Shown here: positions 44,889-59,510 of the stretch, in pieces
Numbering within the stretch: position 1 is the first letter of the stretch
Layout of the letters: every line of letters begins with the position of its first letter
Assembly (NCBI RefSeq): GCF_025751535.1
Contig: NZ_JAOWLC010000004.1
Location: 124,001-188,000 of the forward strand
Length of the DNA stretch: 64,000 nt
Direction of reading: 5' to 3'
Origin: Lentibacter sp. XHP0401
GTDB taxonomy: Bacteria > Pseudomonadota > Alphaproteobacteria > Rhodobacterales > Rhodobacteraceae
Translations under genes and position numbers: made by a program
The notes under the pieces: model-generated
What the model saw: only the letters and a program-made list of their open reading frames with translations
Told to the model about the DNA's origin: nothing
Databases searched by the model: none

Positions 44889-45110
44889 ATGACCATCACA
44901 GTTTATTCAAAACCTGCTTGCGTGCAATGCACGGCCACCACCCGCGCACTTGACACACGGGGGCTGAAATACCGCGTTGTCGACCTGACACAAGACACCG
45001 AAGCGATGCAAAATATCACCGAAATGGGCTACCGTCAGGTGCCTGTCGTTGTGGCAGGTGATACGCATTGGGCAGGCTTTCGCCCCGACATGATCGGCCA
45101 GTTGGCGTAA
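44889..45110 (+). CDS. nrdH: NrdH glutaredoxin-like protein
   Basis: A 73-residue redoxin with the CVQC active site at residues 11-14 and the WAGFRPDMI block that marks NrdH. It donates electrons to the class Ib reductase, fed by thioredoxin reductase. I start at the ATG 44889, since AAAGGA is eight bases before it; the ATG at 44883 is too close. Confidence 0.95.
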   Translation: MTITVYSKPACVQCTATTRALDTRGLKYRVVDLTQDTEAMQNITEMGYRQVPVVVAGDTHWAGFRPDMIGQLA

Positions 45111-45116
45111 AGGGAC

Positions 45117-45514
45117 ATGGGCGGGCTGGTTTATTATTCTTCTGCCACGGGCAACACTGCGCGGCTGGTTGCCGCCCTCGGACTAAAGTCTGCGCGTATC
45201 CCTCTGCGCCCGTCTGACCCGATGCCAGTCCCCGCAGGTCCCTTTGTGCTGATCTGCCCCACTTTTGCTGATGGGGCTGGGCGCGGGGCAGTTCCAAAAC
45301 AGGTGATCCGCTTTTTGAATGTCCCCTCAAACCGCGTCTTTCTGCGTGGTGTGATCGGCGCTGGCAATCGCAATTTCGGCGCAACCTTTGCGCTGTCGGC
45401 AGACGTGATCGCAAAGAAGTGTAACGTGCCGGTGCTCACCCGCTTCGAGCTGGCAGGAACAGAACTCGATATCGCCCGCATCCGTGACGGGCTTGACAAA
45501 TTTTGGAGAACGCA

Positions 45515-45533
<19 letters not shown>
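45117..45533 (+). CDS. nrdI: NrdI flavodoxin-like protein
   Basis: A 138-residue flavodoxin-fold protein with the phosphate loop [13 protein letters not shown] and the FMN-proximal [10 protein letters not shown] and [11 protein letters not shown]. It helps build the dimanganese-tyrosyl cofactor of NrdF. It starts 6 bases after nrdH and overlaps nrdE by 19 bases. Confidence 0.93.
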
Positions 45534-48624
<3,091 letters not shown>

Positions 48625-48657
48625 GGGAACAGAAAGGTGGATGCCGCACGAACCGAT

Positions 48658-50982
48658 CTAACTTTTCTGATCAAGCTGGCGCTTCAAAGCTTCCGCAAGA
48701 GCTGAACCCAAGGCTCCATCGGTGCCTGCCGCTTGCGTCCGCGCCGCCTTGGGCTTCGTTTTGGCATTGGCTTTTGGCTTTTCGGGCGCACGTCGATCCT
48801 TTGTAGAATCCACGCTATTGTCTTTGCGCATGGTCAGGCCGATGCGTTTTCTCGGCACGTCAACTTCTGTGACGCGCACGCGGACGACGTCACCGGCTTT
48901 GACAACCTCATGTGGGTCTTTCACAAAGCGATCAGCAAGTTGGCTCACATGTACCAGACCGTCCTGATGCACGCCGATATCTACAAAAGCCCCAAAGGCC
49001 GCGACATTTGTCACCGTGCCTTCTAGCGACATGCCTGGTTTGAGGTCGGTAATGCTGTCAATCCCTTCGGAGAAGGTTGCCGTCTTAAACGCCGGGCGCG
49101 GGTCGCGGCCCGGCTTTTCGAGTTCCGACAGTATATCGCGTACTGTGGGCAGCCCAAAATCGCCATCGACAAACTGCTCGGCCTTCAAACCTGCAAGGGC
49201 CTTGCTATCGCCCATAATTTCCCTGACATCGCGCCCACAAGCCTGCACGATTTTGCGCGCCACACCGTAAGCCTCGGGGTGAACCGATGACGCATCCAGC
49301 GGCTCTTTCCCTTCGGTGATGCGCAAAAATCCAGCGCATTGCTGAAAGGCCTTTGGCCCCAATCCGCTGACTTTCAGTAGGGCCTTGCGGTTTTCAAAGG
49401 GTCCGTTTGCATTCCGGTGCACGACGATGCTTTGTGCCAGTGAGGGTCCAAGGCCCGCAATATGTGACAGCAGCGGCGCCGAGGCCATGTTGAGATCGAC
49501 ACCAACAGCGTTCACCGCGTCTTCGACAACAGCGGCCAAAGATTGGGCAAGCTGGCGCTGGTCGACATCGTGCTGGTATTGTCCCACGCCGATGGCTTGT
49601 GGTTCGATTTTCACCAGTTCGGCGAGAGGATCCTGAAGCCGCCGAGCAATTGAAACAGCCCCGCGGATCGACACATCTACATCCGGAAATTCCTGCGAGG
49701 CCAATTCTGATGCGGAATAGACAGAAGCGCCCGCTTCAGAGACAATCACAGGCGTTGGCCGCGCAACCCCTGTGGGCAGATGCTTCAACACATCAGCGAC
49801 CAACCTTTCAGACTCTCGGCTCGCTGTGCCATTGCCAATCGCAATCAAGGCGACGTCATGCTTGCGGATTAAGTGCAGCAAGGTTTCCTCGGACCCGCGC
49901 AGATTGTTGCGGGGCTGGAACGGATAGATTGTGGCCGTGTCCAATAACTTGCCCGTCTCATCGACGACCGCAATTTTACAGCCAGTTCGTATACCCGGAT
50001 CGAGACCCAATGTCGCGCGTGCACCTGCGGGCGCGGCCAGCAAAAGATCACGAAGATTGCGGGCAAATACCTCAATCGCTGTGGCATGTGAGCGGCGGCG
50101 TAAATCCGTCAGCAACTCCATAAACATTGTCAGGCTGAGCTTGACGCGCCATGTCCAGGCGGCGGCCTCTCGCAACCACAAGTCTCCGGGCCCTTGACCG
50201 CAGATGCCGATTTCGGCGGCAATGATAGCATTGATGCGCGCAAGGCCCTCATCATCAGCAGGCCCGATATCGACGGTGACAATTTCTTCCTTTGCAGCCC
50301 GCAAAATTGCCAGCGCGCGGTGCGAAGGGATCGTCGCCCACTTTTCGGTATGGTCGAAGTAATCCGAAAATTTGACGCCAGCCTCTTCTTTCCCTTTGCT
50401 CACGCGAGAGAACACCAGGGCTTCTTGTTGCATCACCTGCCGCAAACGGCCCAGAAGGGCGGCGTTTTCGCCCAGTTCCTCGGCCAGAATATCACGCGCG
50501 CCATTCAGCGCGTCTTTTTCGGTTGCGACCGCCTCGGACAGATAGCCGCCTGCAAGTTTGGCAGGGTCAGCAGCGCGATTGTCGAGAATGGCGCGCAAGA
50601 GTGGCTCCAACCCGTTCTCGCGGGCGATCATCGCTTTTGTGCGCCGCTTGGGCCTGAAGGGAAGGTAAAGGTCTTCAAGAACGGCCTTGGTCTCAGCGCC
50701 AGTGATGGCGCGGGACAGTGCATCGGTCAGTTTGCCCTGGTCCTTGATCTCCCCAAGAATGCTGGCGCGTCGCTTCTCTAGGTCGCGCAGATAGTCCAGC
50801 CGTTCAGCCAGAACGCGAAGCTGAGTGTCGTCGAGGCCGCCAGTTACTTCCTTGCGGTAGCGCGCTACAAAAGGAACGGTATCACCGCCATCCAGAAGCG
50901 CGACCGTGGCGGTTACCTGTTCGGGGCGCGCATTGATCTCGGCGGCTATATTGCGGGCAATGCGTTCTGCAACGGCGTTCAT
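48658..50982 (-). CDS. tex: Transcription accessory protein Tex (S1 RNA-binding)
   Basis: A 774-residue Tex/YhgF-like protein. The N-terminal helical part (about 1-190) is followed by a YqgF-like domain (LGLDPGIRTGCKIAVVDE), HhH motifs and the ASSVHPEAYGVA block, then the C-terminal S1 domain (SLEGTVTNVAAFGAFVDIGV to GLTMRK). A Lys/Ala/Pro-rich tail follows. The ATG at 50982 follows GGAGAG by six bases. It binds RNA and affects transcription in relatives. It is divergent from the MoxR gene. Confidence 0.95.
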   Translation of the reverse strand: MNAVAERIARNIAAEINARPEQVTATVALLDGGDTVPFVARYRKEVTGGLDDTQLRVLAERLDYLRDLEKRRASILGEIKDQGKLTDALSRAITGAETKAVLEDLYLPFRPKRRTKAMIARENGLEPLLRAILDNRAADPAKLAGGYLSEAVATEKDALNGARDILAEELGENAALLGRLRQVMQQEALVFSRVSKGKEEAGVKFSDYFDHTEKWATIPSHRALAILRAAKEEIVTVDIGPADDEGLARINAIIAAEIGICGQGPGDLWLREAAAWTWRVKLSLTMFMELLTDLRRRSHATAIEVFARNLRDLLLAAPAGARATLGLDPGIRTGCKIAVVDETGKLLDTATIYPFQPRNNLRGSEETLLHLIRKHDVALIAIGNGTASRESERLVADVLKHLPTGVARPTPVIVSEAGASVYSASELASQEFPDVDVSIRGAVSIARRLQDPLAELVKIEPQAIGVGQYQHDVDQRQLAQSLAAVVEDAVNAVGVDLNMASAPLLSHIAGLGPSLAQSIVVHRNANGPFENRKALLKVSGLGPKAFQQCAGFLRITEGKEPLDASSVHPEAYGVARKIVQACGRDVREIMGDSKALAGLKAEQFVDGDFGLPTVRDILSELEKPGRDPRPAFKTATFSEGIDSITDLKPGMSLEGTVTNVAAFGAFVDIGVHQDGLVHVSQLADRFVKDPHEVVKAGDVVRVRVTEVDVPRKRIGLTMRKDNSVDSTKDRRAPEKPKANAKTKPKAARTQAAGTDGALGSALAEALKRQLDQKS

Positions 50983-51236
50983 GACTGGCTCTCCAAAGTG
51001 TTCGAAGTGCCGTGATAGCGTCAAAGCAAAATAGCGCCAAGCCCAAGAAGTCGCTCAGAAGCTAGCAATGTAGACATGCTGGTCTTTCGGGATAGGCGCG
51101 CCAGTGTCTGTGGCTGCTGCTAAGCCAGCGCAGAGCGCGGCGAAGCGGGCCAGTCAACGCGCCGCCCTTCCCACGATAGACAGCCAGTCACGTGACTGCT
51201 TTAATGGCGGTTGTGAAACTCAACAGAAAGTCCGAT

Positions 51237-52148
51237 ATGGCCGCTCTTCCCGCTTCGATCGACGACACGATCGCAATGCTCGCCAAACAAGACTACGTCT
51301 GTGGCCGTGCATTGGGCACTGTCGCCTTCCTTTCGCTCAAGCTTGGTAAACCGCTGTTTCTCGAAGGCGAGGCAGGCACCGGCAAAACCGAGATTGCCAA
51401 GGCTCTCGCCCACTCCTTGGGCCGCCGCCTGATCCGCCTGCAATGTTACGAAGGCCTTGATGTGTCCTCCGCACTCTACGAATGGAACTTCACCGCACAA
51501 ATGGTCGCGATCCGCACCGCCGAAGCAGCGGGCGAAGCTGACCGTACATCGCTGCAAACCGAGCTTTTCTCACCTGACTACCTCATCAAGCGGCCCCTGC
51601 TTGAAGCGCTCGAGCCGCACCCGGAAGGCCCCCCCGTTCTACTGATCGACGAACTCGACCGCACCGATGAGCCGTTTGAAGCCTTCCTGCTTGAAGCCCT
51701 GTCAGACTTTCAAGTCACCATTCCCGAGCTCGGCACCATCAAAGCTGGCGAGCCACCGATTGTCATTCTCACGTCCAATCGCACACGCGAAGTGCATGAC
51801 GCCCTCAAGCGCCGTTGCCTCTACCATTGGGTTGATTACCCGCAGTTCGAGCGCGAGGTCGAAATTCTCAAGGCCCGCCTGCCGGAGTGCACTGAAAAGC
51901 TCACCCGTGAGGTCGTCGCTTTCGTGCAGGCCTTGCGCGGCGAAGACCTGTTCAAAAACCCCGGAGTAGCCGAAACGATCGACTGGGCGCGCTGTCTCAT
52001 CGCGCTTGATGCTGTCGCGATCACGCCTGATGTCGTCGCCGACACGCTTGGCGCGCTGCTCAAGTATCAGGACGATATCGCCAAGATCACAGGCTCAGAA
52101 ACCGCGCGACTGCTTGATGAAGCCCACGCCCAACTGTTGGCAGAGTAA
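51237..52148 (+). CDS. coxD: MoxR-type AAA ATPase (CoxD-like)
   Basis: A 303-residue AAA+ ATPase. Walker A is GEAGTGKTE, Walker B VLLIDELDRTDEPF, and the sensor ILTSNRTREVHDALKRRC is present. It starts a six-gene run with a VWA protein, coxG and coxSLM; its position and type match CoxD, which helps form the [CuSMoO2] or Mo active site of CODH. The start is set at the first ATG with conserved sequence (MAALPASID); two earlier ones are possible. Confidence 0.83.
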   Translation: MAALPASIDDTIAMLAKQDYVCGRALGTVAFLSLKLGKPLFLEGEAGTGKTEIAKALAHSLGRRLIRLQCYEGLDVSSALYEWNFTAQMVAIRTAEAAGEADRTSLQTELFSPDYLIKRPLLEALEPHPEGPPVLLIDELDRTDEPFEAFLLEALSDFQVTIPELGTIKAGEPPIVILTSNRTREVHDALKRRCLYHWVDYPQFEREVEILKARLPECTEKLTREVVAFVQALRGEDLFKNPGVAETIDWARCLIALDAVAITPDVVADTLGALLKYQDDIAKITGSETARLLDEAHAQLLAE

Positions 52149-53371
52149 TGCAGGCGCTGCCGGACACCGAAGGCAAGCTGGCCGAGAATATTATTCACTT
52201 CGCCCGCGCTTTGCGTAAGGCGGGCGTCAATGTCGGCCCCGCGCAAGTGCTTTCGGCCATCGAGGCAGTGCAAACAGCAGGTTTCACCCGCCGGGAAGAC
52301 TTTTATAACACCCTCAAAGCCACGCTCGTCTGTCGCCCCGAGCAGTTTCAAACCTTTCATCAGGTTTTCACCCTGTTCTGGCGTGACCCCGAGTTTTTGC
52401 AAAAAATGGTTCGATCCATGCTGCCTTTGTTGCAGACGATGGGCAGTGACGCTCCGGAGGCCAAAGCCGCCCAACGCCGCGCCGAGGACGCGCTTGAAGA
52501 GGGCAAGCACGAGGCGCCTGATGATATGCCCGAGCGTGACGTGCTCGAGATGGACGCGCAGATGAGCCTGTCGCAAACCGAAGTGCTCCGCAGCCTTGAT
52601 TTCGAGCAGATGAGCAACGCTGAGCAGGCCGCAGCAGTCGCGGCGATCAGCAAGCTGACACTGCCCGCCAAGCCTGTCAAAACCCGTCGCACAACACCCT
52701 CGCACATCGGGCGCCAGCCCGATGTGCGTGCTCTGCTTCGAAATGCTCTGAAAAGCGGCGGTGAGTTCGGCCCGCTACCTAAAAAGGCTTTGCGCACCCG
52801 CCCGCTCAACCTCGTGGTGCTGTGTGATATCTCCGGCTCCATGGCCACATATGCGCGGATGATGATGCACTTTCTGCACACGCTTGTTTGGGCGCCTCAC
52901 TCGGACTGGGGCCACGTCCACGGTTTTACGATGGGCACACAGCTCACCAATATCACCCGTGCCTTGCATCGGCGTGACGTTGATGATGCCCTCAAAGCCG
53001 TCGGACACGACGCGCCCGACTGGCAGGGCGGCACGCGGCTTGGTGACGCGCTGCATGCCTTCAATCGCGATTACTCGCGTCGTGTTCTGGGGCAAGGGGC
53101 TGTTGTGCTGCTGATCACCGACGGGCTTGAAACTGGCGGCACCGAGATGCTCCGTAAAGAAGCCGAGCGCCTATCGTTGTCGTGCAAACGCCTCGTCTGG
53201 CTCAACCCGCTTTTGCGCTTTGACGGCTTTGCCCCTAAGGCCGCAGGTGTGCGCACACTTTTGCCATTGGTCGACAGCTTCCATGCCTGCCACAACGTTG
53301 ACAGCCTCGCCGAGTTGTCAAAGGCGTTGGGTGCACCCTCACAAAAGTCCGAGTTTATTGCTCAGCTTTAA
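52148..53371 (+). CDS. coxE: VWA domain protein (CoxE-like)
   Basis: A 407-residue protein with a C-terminal von Willebrand A domain. The MIDAS motif is DISGSMATYARMM at D227, and GGTRLGDAL and LITDGLETGG complete the metal site. The N-terminal half is helical and charged. The stop of coxD and start of this gene overlap as TAATG. CoxE works with the CoxD ATPase in enzyme maturation. No cytoplasmic membrane anchor is seen. Confidence 0.85.
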   Translation: MQALPDTEGKLAENIIHFARALRKAGVNVGPAQVLSAIEAVQTAGFTRREDFYNTLKATLVCRPEQFQTFHQVFTLFWRDPEFLQKMVRSMLPLLQTMGSDAPEAKAAQRRAEDALEEGKHEAPDDMPERDVLEMDAQMSLSQTEVLRSLDFEQMSNAEQAAAVAAISKLTLPAKPVKTRRTTPSHIGRQPDVRALLRNALKSGGEFGPLPKKALRTRPLNLVVLCDISGSMATYARMMMHFLHTLVWAPHSDWGHVHGFTMGTQLTNITRALHRRDVDDALKAVGHDAPDWQGGTRLGDALHAFNRDYSRRVLGQGAVVLLITDGLETGGTEMLRKEAERLSLSCKRLVWLNPLLRFDGFAPKAAGVRTLLPLVDSFHACHNVDSLAELSKALGAPSQKSEFIAQL

Positions 53372-53455
53372 GGCGAAAACAATCACTTGCTAAGAATCGC
53401 TGCAGGCTTACACTTTGAAGTCTTGATTTAGATTTTTCGGGGAGGAAAAACCTAA

Positions 53456-53917
53456 ATGGATATGACGGGAGAGCATACCATTGCCGCACCACGCGAAGCG
53501 GTATGGGCCGCGCTCAACGACGTTGAGGTGCTTAAGCTCTGCATCCCCGGATGTGAAGAGATAGAACAAACCTCACCGACCACGATGGAAGCCAAAGTTG
53601 TCCAGAAGATCGGCCCAGTTAAAGCCAAATTCGCTGGTGCTATCGAGCTTCTCAACATAGATGCCCCCGCCAGCTATACCATCAGAGGTGAAGGCAATGG
53701 CGGCGTTGCAGGCTTTGCCAAGGGCGGCGCTGATGTGGTGCTGCAGGAGGTGCCCGAAGGCACGCTTTTGAGCTACGAGGCCCACGCTCAGATCGGCGGC
53801 AAACTGGCCCGCCTCGGCAGCCGTCTTATTGATGCCACAGCAAAAAAGTTGGCGGCGAAGTTTTTCGACAATTTTCAAGAACACTTAAACGGACCCGACA
53901 CGCCGGAGGAGGGCTAG
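53456..53917 (+). CDS. coxG: CoxG-like SRPBCC protein
   Basis: A 153-residue START/Bet v1-like protein. The START-fold blocks [21 protein letters not shown] and [13 protein letters not shown] are normal for CoxG, as is the ALLSY-like middle ([21 protein letters not shown]). Relatives help recruit CODH to the membrane; this copy has no long hydrophobic C-terminal anchor, so that role is unclear here. GGGAGG precedes it. Confidence 0.85.
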   Translation: MDMTGEHTIAAPREAVWAALNDVEVLKLCIPGCEEIEQTSPTTMEAKVVQKIGPVKAKFAGAIELLNIDAPASYTIRGEGNGGVAGFAKGGADVVLQEVPEGTLLSYEAHAQIGGKLARLGSRLIDATAKKLAAKFFDNFQEHLNGPDTPEEG

Positions 53918-53941
53918 GCGGGGCCAAAAAGGGAGGACCAT

Positions 53942-54412
53942 ATGACAAAAGTAAATATGACAGTAAACGGCAAAGCCGTCTCGCGGAATGTCTCCGGCGA
54001 GACGCTTCTGTCGGAGTTTCTACGCGAAGACCTGCGCCTGACCGGCACGCATATTGGCTGTGACACATCCCAATGCGGCGCTTGTGTTGTGCATATTAAT
54101 GGCAAAGCTGTGAAGGCTTGCACCACGCTTGCTGCGGCCACAGATGGCGCGGATGTCACGACAATCGAGGGCCTCGCCAACGGCGAACTGCACCCTATGC
54201 AAGCCGCCTTTAAAGAGCACCATGGGTTGCAATGCGGTTTCTGCACACCGGGCATGATCATGTCGGGCGTCGATATGGTGAACCGCTACAAAGCCGAGGG
54301 CCGCGAGCTGACAGCCGAGGCCGTGCGCCACGAGTTGGAAGGCAATATCTGCCGCTGTACGGGCTACCACAACATCGTCAAGGCTGTGCAAGACGCAGCC
54401 ACAAAAATGTAA
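53942..54412 (+). CDS. coxS: Form II CODH-like small subunit (CoxS)
   Basis: A 156-residue [2Fe-2S] protein. The plant-type cluster is in [23 protein letters not shown], and the second cluster in [13 protein letters not shown] and [15 protein letters not shown]. It carries electrons between the molybdenum and FAD subunits. It is preceded by GGGAGGAC, the same ribosome site seen before coxL and coxM. Confidence 0.94.
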   Translation: MTKVNMTVNGKAVSRNVSGETLLSEFLREDLRLTGTHIGCDTSQCGACVVHINGKAVKACTTLAAATDGADVTTIEGLANGELHPMQAAFKEHHGLQCGFCTPGMIMSGVDMVNRYKAEGRELTAEAVRHELEGNICRCTGYHNIVKAVQDAATKM

Positions 54413-54433
54413 TCTGACAAGGGAGGACAAGAC

Positions 54434-56803
<2,370 letters not shown>

Positions 56804-56816
56804 GGGAGGACAGAGT

Positions 56817-57611
56817 ATGTATCCGACAAAATACCACAAAGCCGCAAGCATCGATGACGCGGTAAAAGCGCTGGGCGCGGGCGAAGAGGCAATGATCCTC
56901 GGGGGCGGACAAACATTGATCGCAACGATGAAACAACACCTCGCCGCCCCGAGCGATTTGGTTGATGTTCGTAGTATCGAGGGTATGGTTGGCGTGTCGC
57001 TAGATGGCGACATGCTCGTCATCGGCGGGGCGACAACCCACGCAGAGGTGGCCAGCAGCAAGGAGGTGCAAAAGCACACCCCCGCGCTCGCGAGACTGGC
57101 AGGCGGTATCGGCGACCCCGCTGTCAGGCACGCAGGAACAATCGGCGGATCGGTCGCCAATAACGATCCGGCAGCCGACTATCCGGCAGCTCTTTTGGCA
57201 CTCGGCGCAACGGTGGTGACAAACCAGCGCGAAATCGGGGCGGATGATTTCTTCGACGGGCTGTTCACCACAGCACTCGACGAGGGCGAAATCATCACGG
57301 CCGTGAAGTTCCCCAAAGTTGAAGCCGCAGCCTACGCCAAGTTTGCGCAACCCGCCTCTCTGTTTGCACTTGTTGGGGTGTTCGTCGCTAAAACTGCAGA
57401 TGGCGTGCGCGTGACGGTTACGGGCGCGGGCGATGAAGGCGTGTTCCGCTCCGAGGCGCTCGAAGTGGCGCTGACGGCGGACTGGTCGGAAGCTTCGGCA
57501 AAAGGCGCTGACGTTTCAGCCGACGGGCTTATGTCCGATATCCACGGAGCCGCCGCTTACCGCGCGAACCTTATCAAGGTTATGGCTGCCCGCGCGGTAT
57601 TGGCATCTTAA
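56817..57611 (+). CDS. coxM: Form II CODH-like FAD subunit (CoxM)
   Basis: A 264-residue FAD-binding subunit. Seen: [19 protein letters not shown] and [19 protein letters not shown], the two FAD-contact blocks, then the C-terminal CO-dehydrogenase flavin domain. The ATG at 56817 follows GGGAGGAC. It ends the operon, and a hairpin follows six bases past the stop. Confidence 0.93.
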   Translation: MYPTKYHKAASIDDAVKALGAGEEAMILGGGQTLIATMKQHLAAPSDLVDVRSIEGMVGVSLDGDMLVIGGATTHAEVASSKEVQKHTPALARLAGGIGDPAVRHAGTIGGSVANNDPAADYPAALLALGATVVTNQREIGADDFFDGLFTTALDEGEIITAVKFPKVEAAAYAKFAQPASLFALVGVFVAKTADGVRVTVTGAGDEGVFRSEALEVALTADWSEASAKGADVSADGLMSDIHGAAAYRANLIKVMAARAVLAS

Positions 57612-57616
57612 AAAGA

Positions 57617-57643
57617 CGTCGCCACGCGCACAGCGTGGCGACG
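57617..57643 (+). terminator. Hairpin after coxM
   Basis: CGTCGCCACGC-5 bases-GCGTGGCGACG, a perfect 11-bp stem starting six bases past the coxM stop. No T-tract follows. It likely ends the cox operon. Confidence 0.6.
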
Positions 57644-57929
57644 CCTCGGTAGACATTGCAACGTTCGCTACGATAAGTTCAATACGTTGGTCGTGTCCGG
57701 CATCAAGCTTCCTTAATCACTTACCACTCAGCAATTAATCTGGCGGACGCAGTCACACGAATGCACCTCACAAGATACAGGACACTGTGCCGGTAGCTTA
57801 GCTTGCTGTCCTTTTGCGTCGCGAGGCTTCACTCGGTTGAGCATAGAAATATCAGCCAATCCTATGCCGTTGAGGAGAAGTGCATGCTTAAATTTCAGAA
57901 GCTTATTTCGGCTATTAGAAGGGGGGGAA
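57644..57929. other. Gap between coxM and tRNA-Arg
   Basis: I see no gene with a ribosome site or known domain here. The stretch lies downstream of both the cox operon and the minus-strand tRNA, so it should carry the end signals of both. No obvious integrase or attachment repeat is present. Confidence 0.4.
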
Positions 57930-58006
57930 TGGCGGACCGAGGAGGATTCGAACCCCCGACCCCCTGATTCGTAGTCAGGTACTCTATCCAGCTGAGCTAT
58001 CGGTCC
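57930..58006 (-). tRNA. tRNA-Arg (ACG)
   Basis: A 77-base tRNA on the minus strand, with the CCA encoded. The acceptor stem is GGACCGA/TCGGTCC, D-arm GCTCAGCTGGATAGAGT, and the anticodon loop CTACGAA lies between CCTGA and TCAGG, giving anticodon ACG (inosine at 34 reads CGN). The T-loop GGTTCGAATCC is normal. Confidence 0.95.
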
Positions 58007-58124
58007 GTGAGGGTGAGCAATTAAGCCCTGTGCTTTGGCTTTGCAAGCAGCTTTTCGTAAAAAAACAAAATTTGCTTGTTCGGCCTCTCGGTGAGCTAGC
58101 AAGCGACCTTATGGTATTGTTGTT

Positions 58125-59495
58125 TTATCGGGGGAGGCGAATTGTGAAGCTTGTGCCGTTTTCGTCTGACCGTTCCAACAATAGTTCCCCGCCGTGTCCG
58201 CGGATCAGCTCGGACGCGATCGCAAGTCCAAGCCCGGAGCCGCCTTTGCGCGCGCCGCCGTGGAAGGCCTCAAACAGATGTTTGCGCGCCTTCTCGGGCA
58301 GCCCTGGGCCGGTGTCGCTCACGCTGATCTCCAGCATCTTGTCAGCCTCTTGCGCCGCAACGCGCACCTCGCCGCTTTGGCGGGCGCTCTCAAGTGCCTG
58401 GCGCGCGTTGCGCACAAGGTTGCTGATCACGCGATAAAGCTGTTCGCTGTCAGCCCTGACAGTAAAACCTTGCGGCACAGTGTCGATAAATATGATTTCG
58501 CCGTCGCTGCGTGTGAGTTGCTCGGCTTCAAACACATCCTCGACAAGTTCTTTCAGGTTCACTTCGCCCAGCTTGGGCGCGGGCTCCTCGGCCTTGCCGA
58601 AGGTCAGCGTGGTTTCGCAAAGCTTCACCGCGCGGCTGATCGAGTTGACGAGCTTGGGCGCCATCCGCTTTACCGCCGGGTCTTCGCTCATTTCGATACG
58701 GTCGGTAAAAAGCTGTGCGGTCGTCAGAATGTTGCGCAAATCATGGCTGACTTTGGCCACAGCCGAGCCAAGCTGCGCGAGGCGATCCTTTTGTCTCAAG
58801 GCACTGGTCAGTTGGGTTTCAAGGCTTTGCAGCGCTTCCTCGGCCTCGCGCAATTCCGAGACACTGGCGGAAGGCTGGATAATCCGGTTGGCATCTTCAG
58901 GGTTGGCTGCATAGGCCTGAATATCCCCGACAACGCGCTTGATCGGGCGCACAAGCAGCATCCGGACGGCAAGGAAAAGCAGCACCGCCGTAAATGCAGA
59001 AATCACTGCGGACATCAGCAAAATGCGCAGGCCGTAATCAATCATTGCGGTGCGCAAACCGTCGGTTACCATCGACACCTCGATGAGCAGACCGGCCTCG
59101 CGAACAGGGTTCCCGATCACGCGGATCACACGGTCTTCGGTGTCAAACAGTCGTGCCATAGCATCGCGTATGAGGACAAAGGCAGAAGCTTCGCGCAGAT
59201 CATATGTTGCATGAATAGGTCTCGGCATCGGAGACGAGAGGATCAGTTGGCGCGCTTCGTCGCGCCGTAACACCACGTTAAACACCTCGGCATTGCGCAG
59301 GAGTTCTTCTTCAAGATCCGTGTCAATCATATCATCGGCCAGCAGCACCAGCGAGGCGATCTGCGCGCGCTCAAGGCGGCTCAGCAGGTAGTCTTCCCGA
59401 AACCGCGCAATCGAAGGCACAAAAATCAGGATTTCGGCCAGCATCACAAAGATGACGGTCAAAACCAGAAAGCGCCCTGACAGCGTGTTGAGCAT
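58125..59495 (-). CDS. Sensor histidine kinase (orphan)
   Basis: A 456-residue membrane kinase. Two membrane segments (about 8-28 and 157-181) flank a periplasmic domain of about 125 residues. The HAMP-like segment follows, then H-box VAKVSHDLRNILTTAQLF with H251, N-box NLVRNARQALESA and G-boxes DTGPGLP and GGSGLGLAIAS. No response regulator is adjacent, so partner and signal are unknown. It is separated by 15 bases from the flavoprotein gene upstream, and may share its transcript. Confidence 0.92.
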   Translation of the reverse strand: MLNTLSGRFLVLTVIFVMLAEILIFVPSIARFREDYLLSRLERAQIASLVLLADDMIDTDLEEELLRNAEVFNVVLRRDEARQLILSSPMPRPIHATYDLREASAFVLIRDAMARLFDTEDRVIRVIGNPVREAGLLIEVSMVTDGLRTAMIDYGLRILLMSAVISAFTAVLLFLAVRMLLVRPIKRVVGDIQAYAANPEDANRIIQPSASVSELREAEEALQSLETQLTSALRQKDRLAQLGSAVAKVSHDLRNILTTAQLFTDRIEMSEDPAVKRMAPKLVNSISRAVKLCETTLTFGKAEEPAPKLGEVNLKELVEDVFEAEQLTRSDGEIIFIDTVPQGFTVRADSEQLYRVISNLVRNARQALESARQSGEVRVAAQEADKMLEISVSDTGPGLPEKARKHLFEAFHGGARKGGSGLGLAIASELIRGHGGELLLERSDENGTSFTIRLPR

Positions 59496-59510
59496 AGCCT
59501 GTGTTACCTC

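Noticed and set aside
57930-58006. tRNA-Arg as an integration site for an island
   Set aside because: No integrase and no repeat of the tRNA 3' end seen in the flanks.
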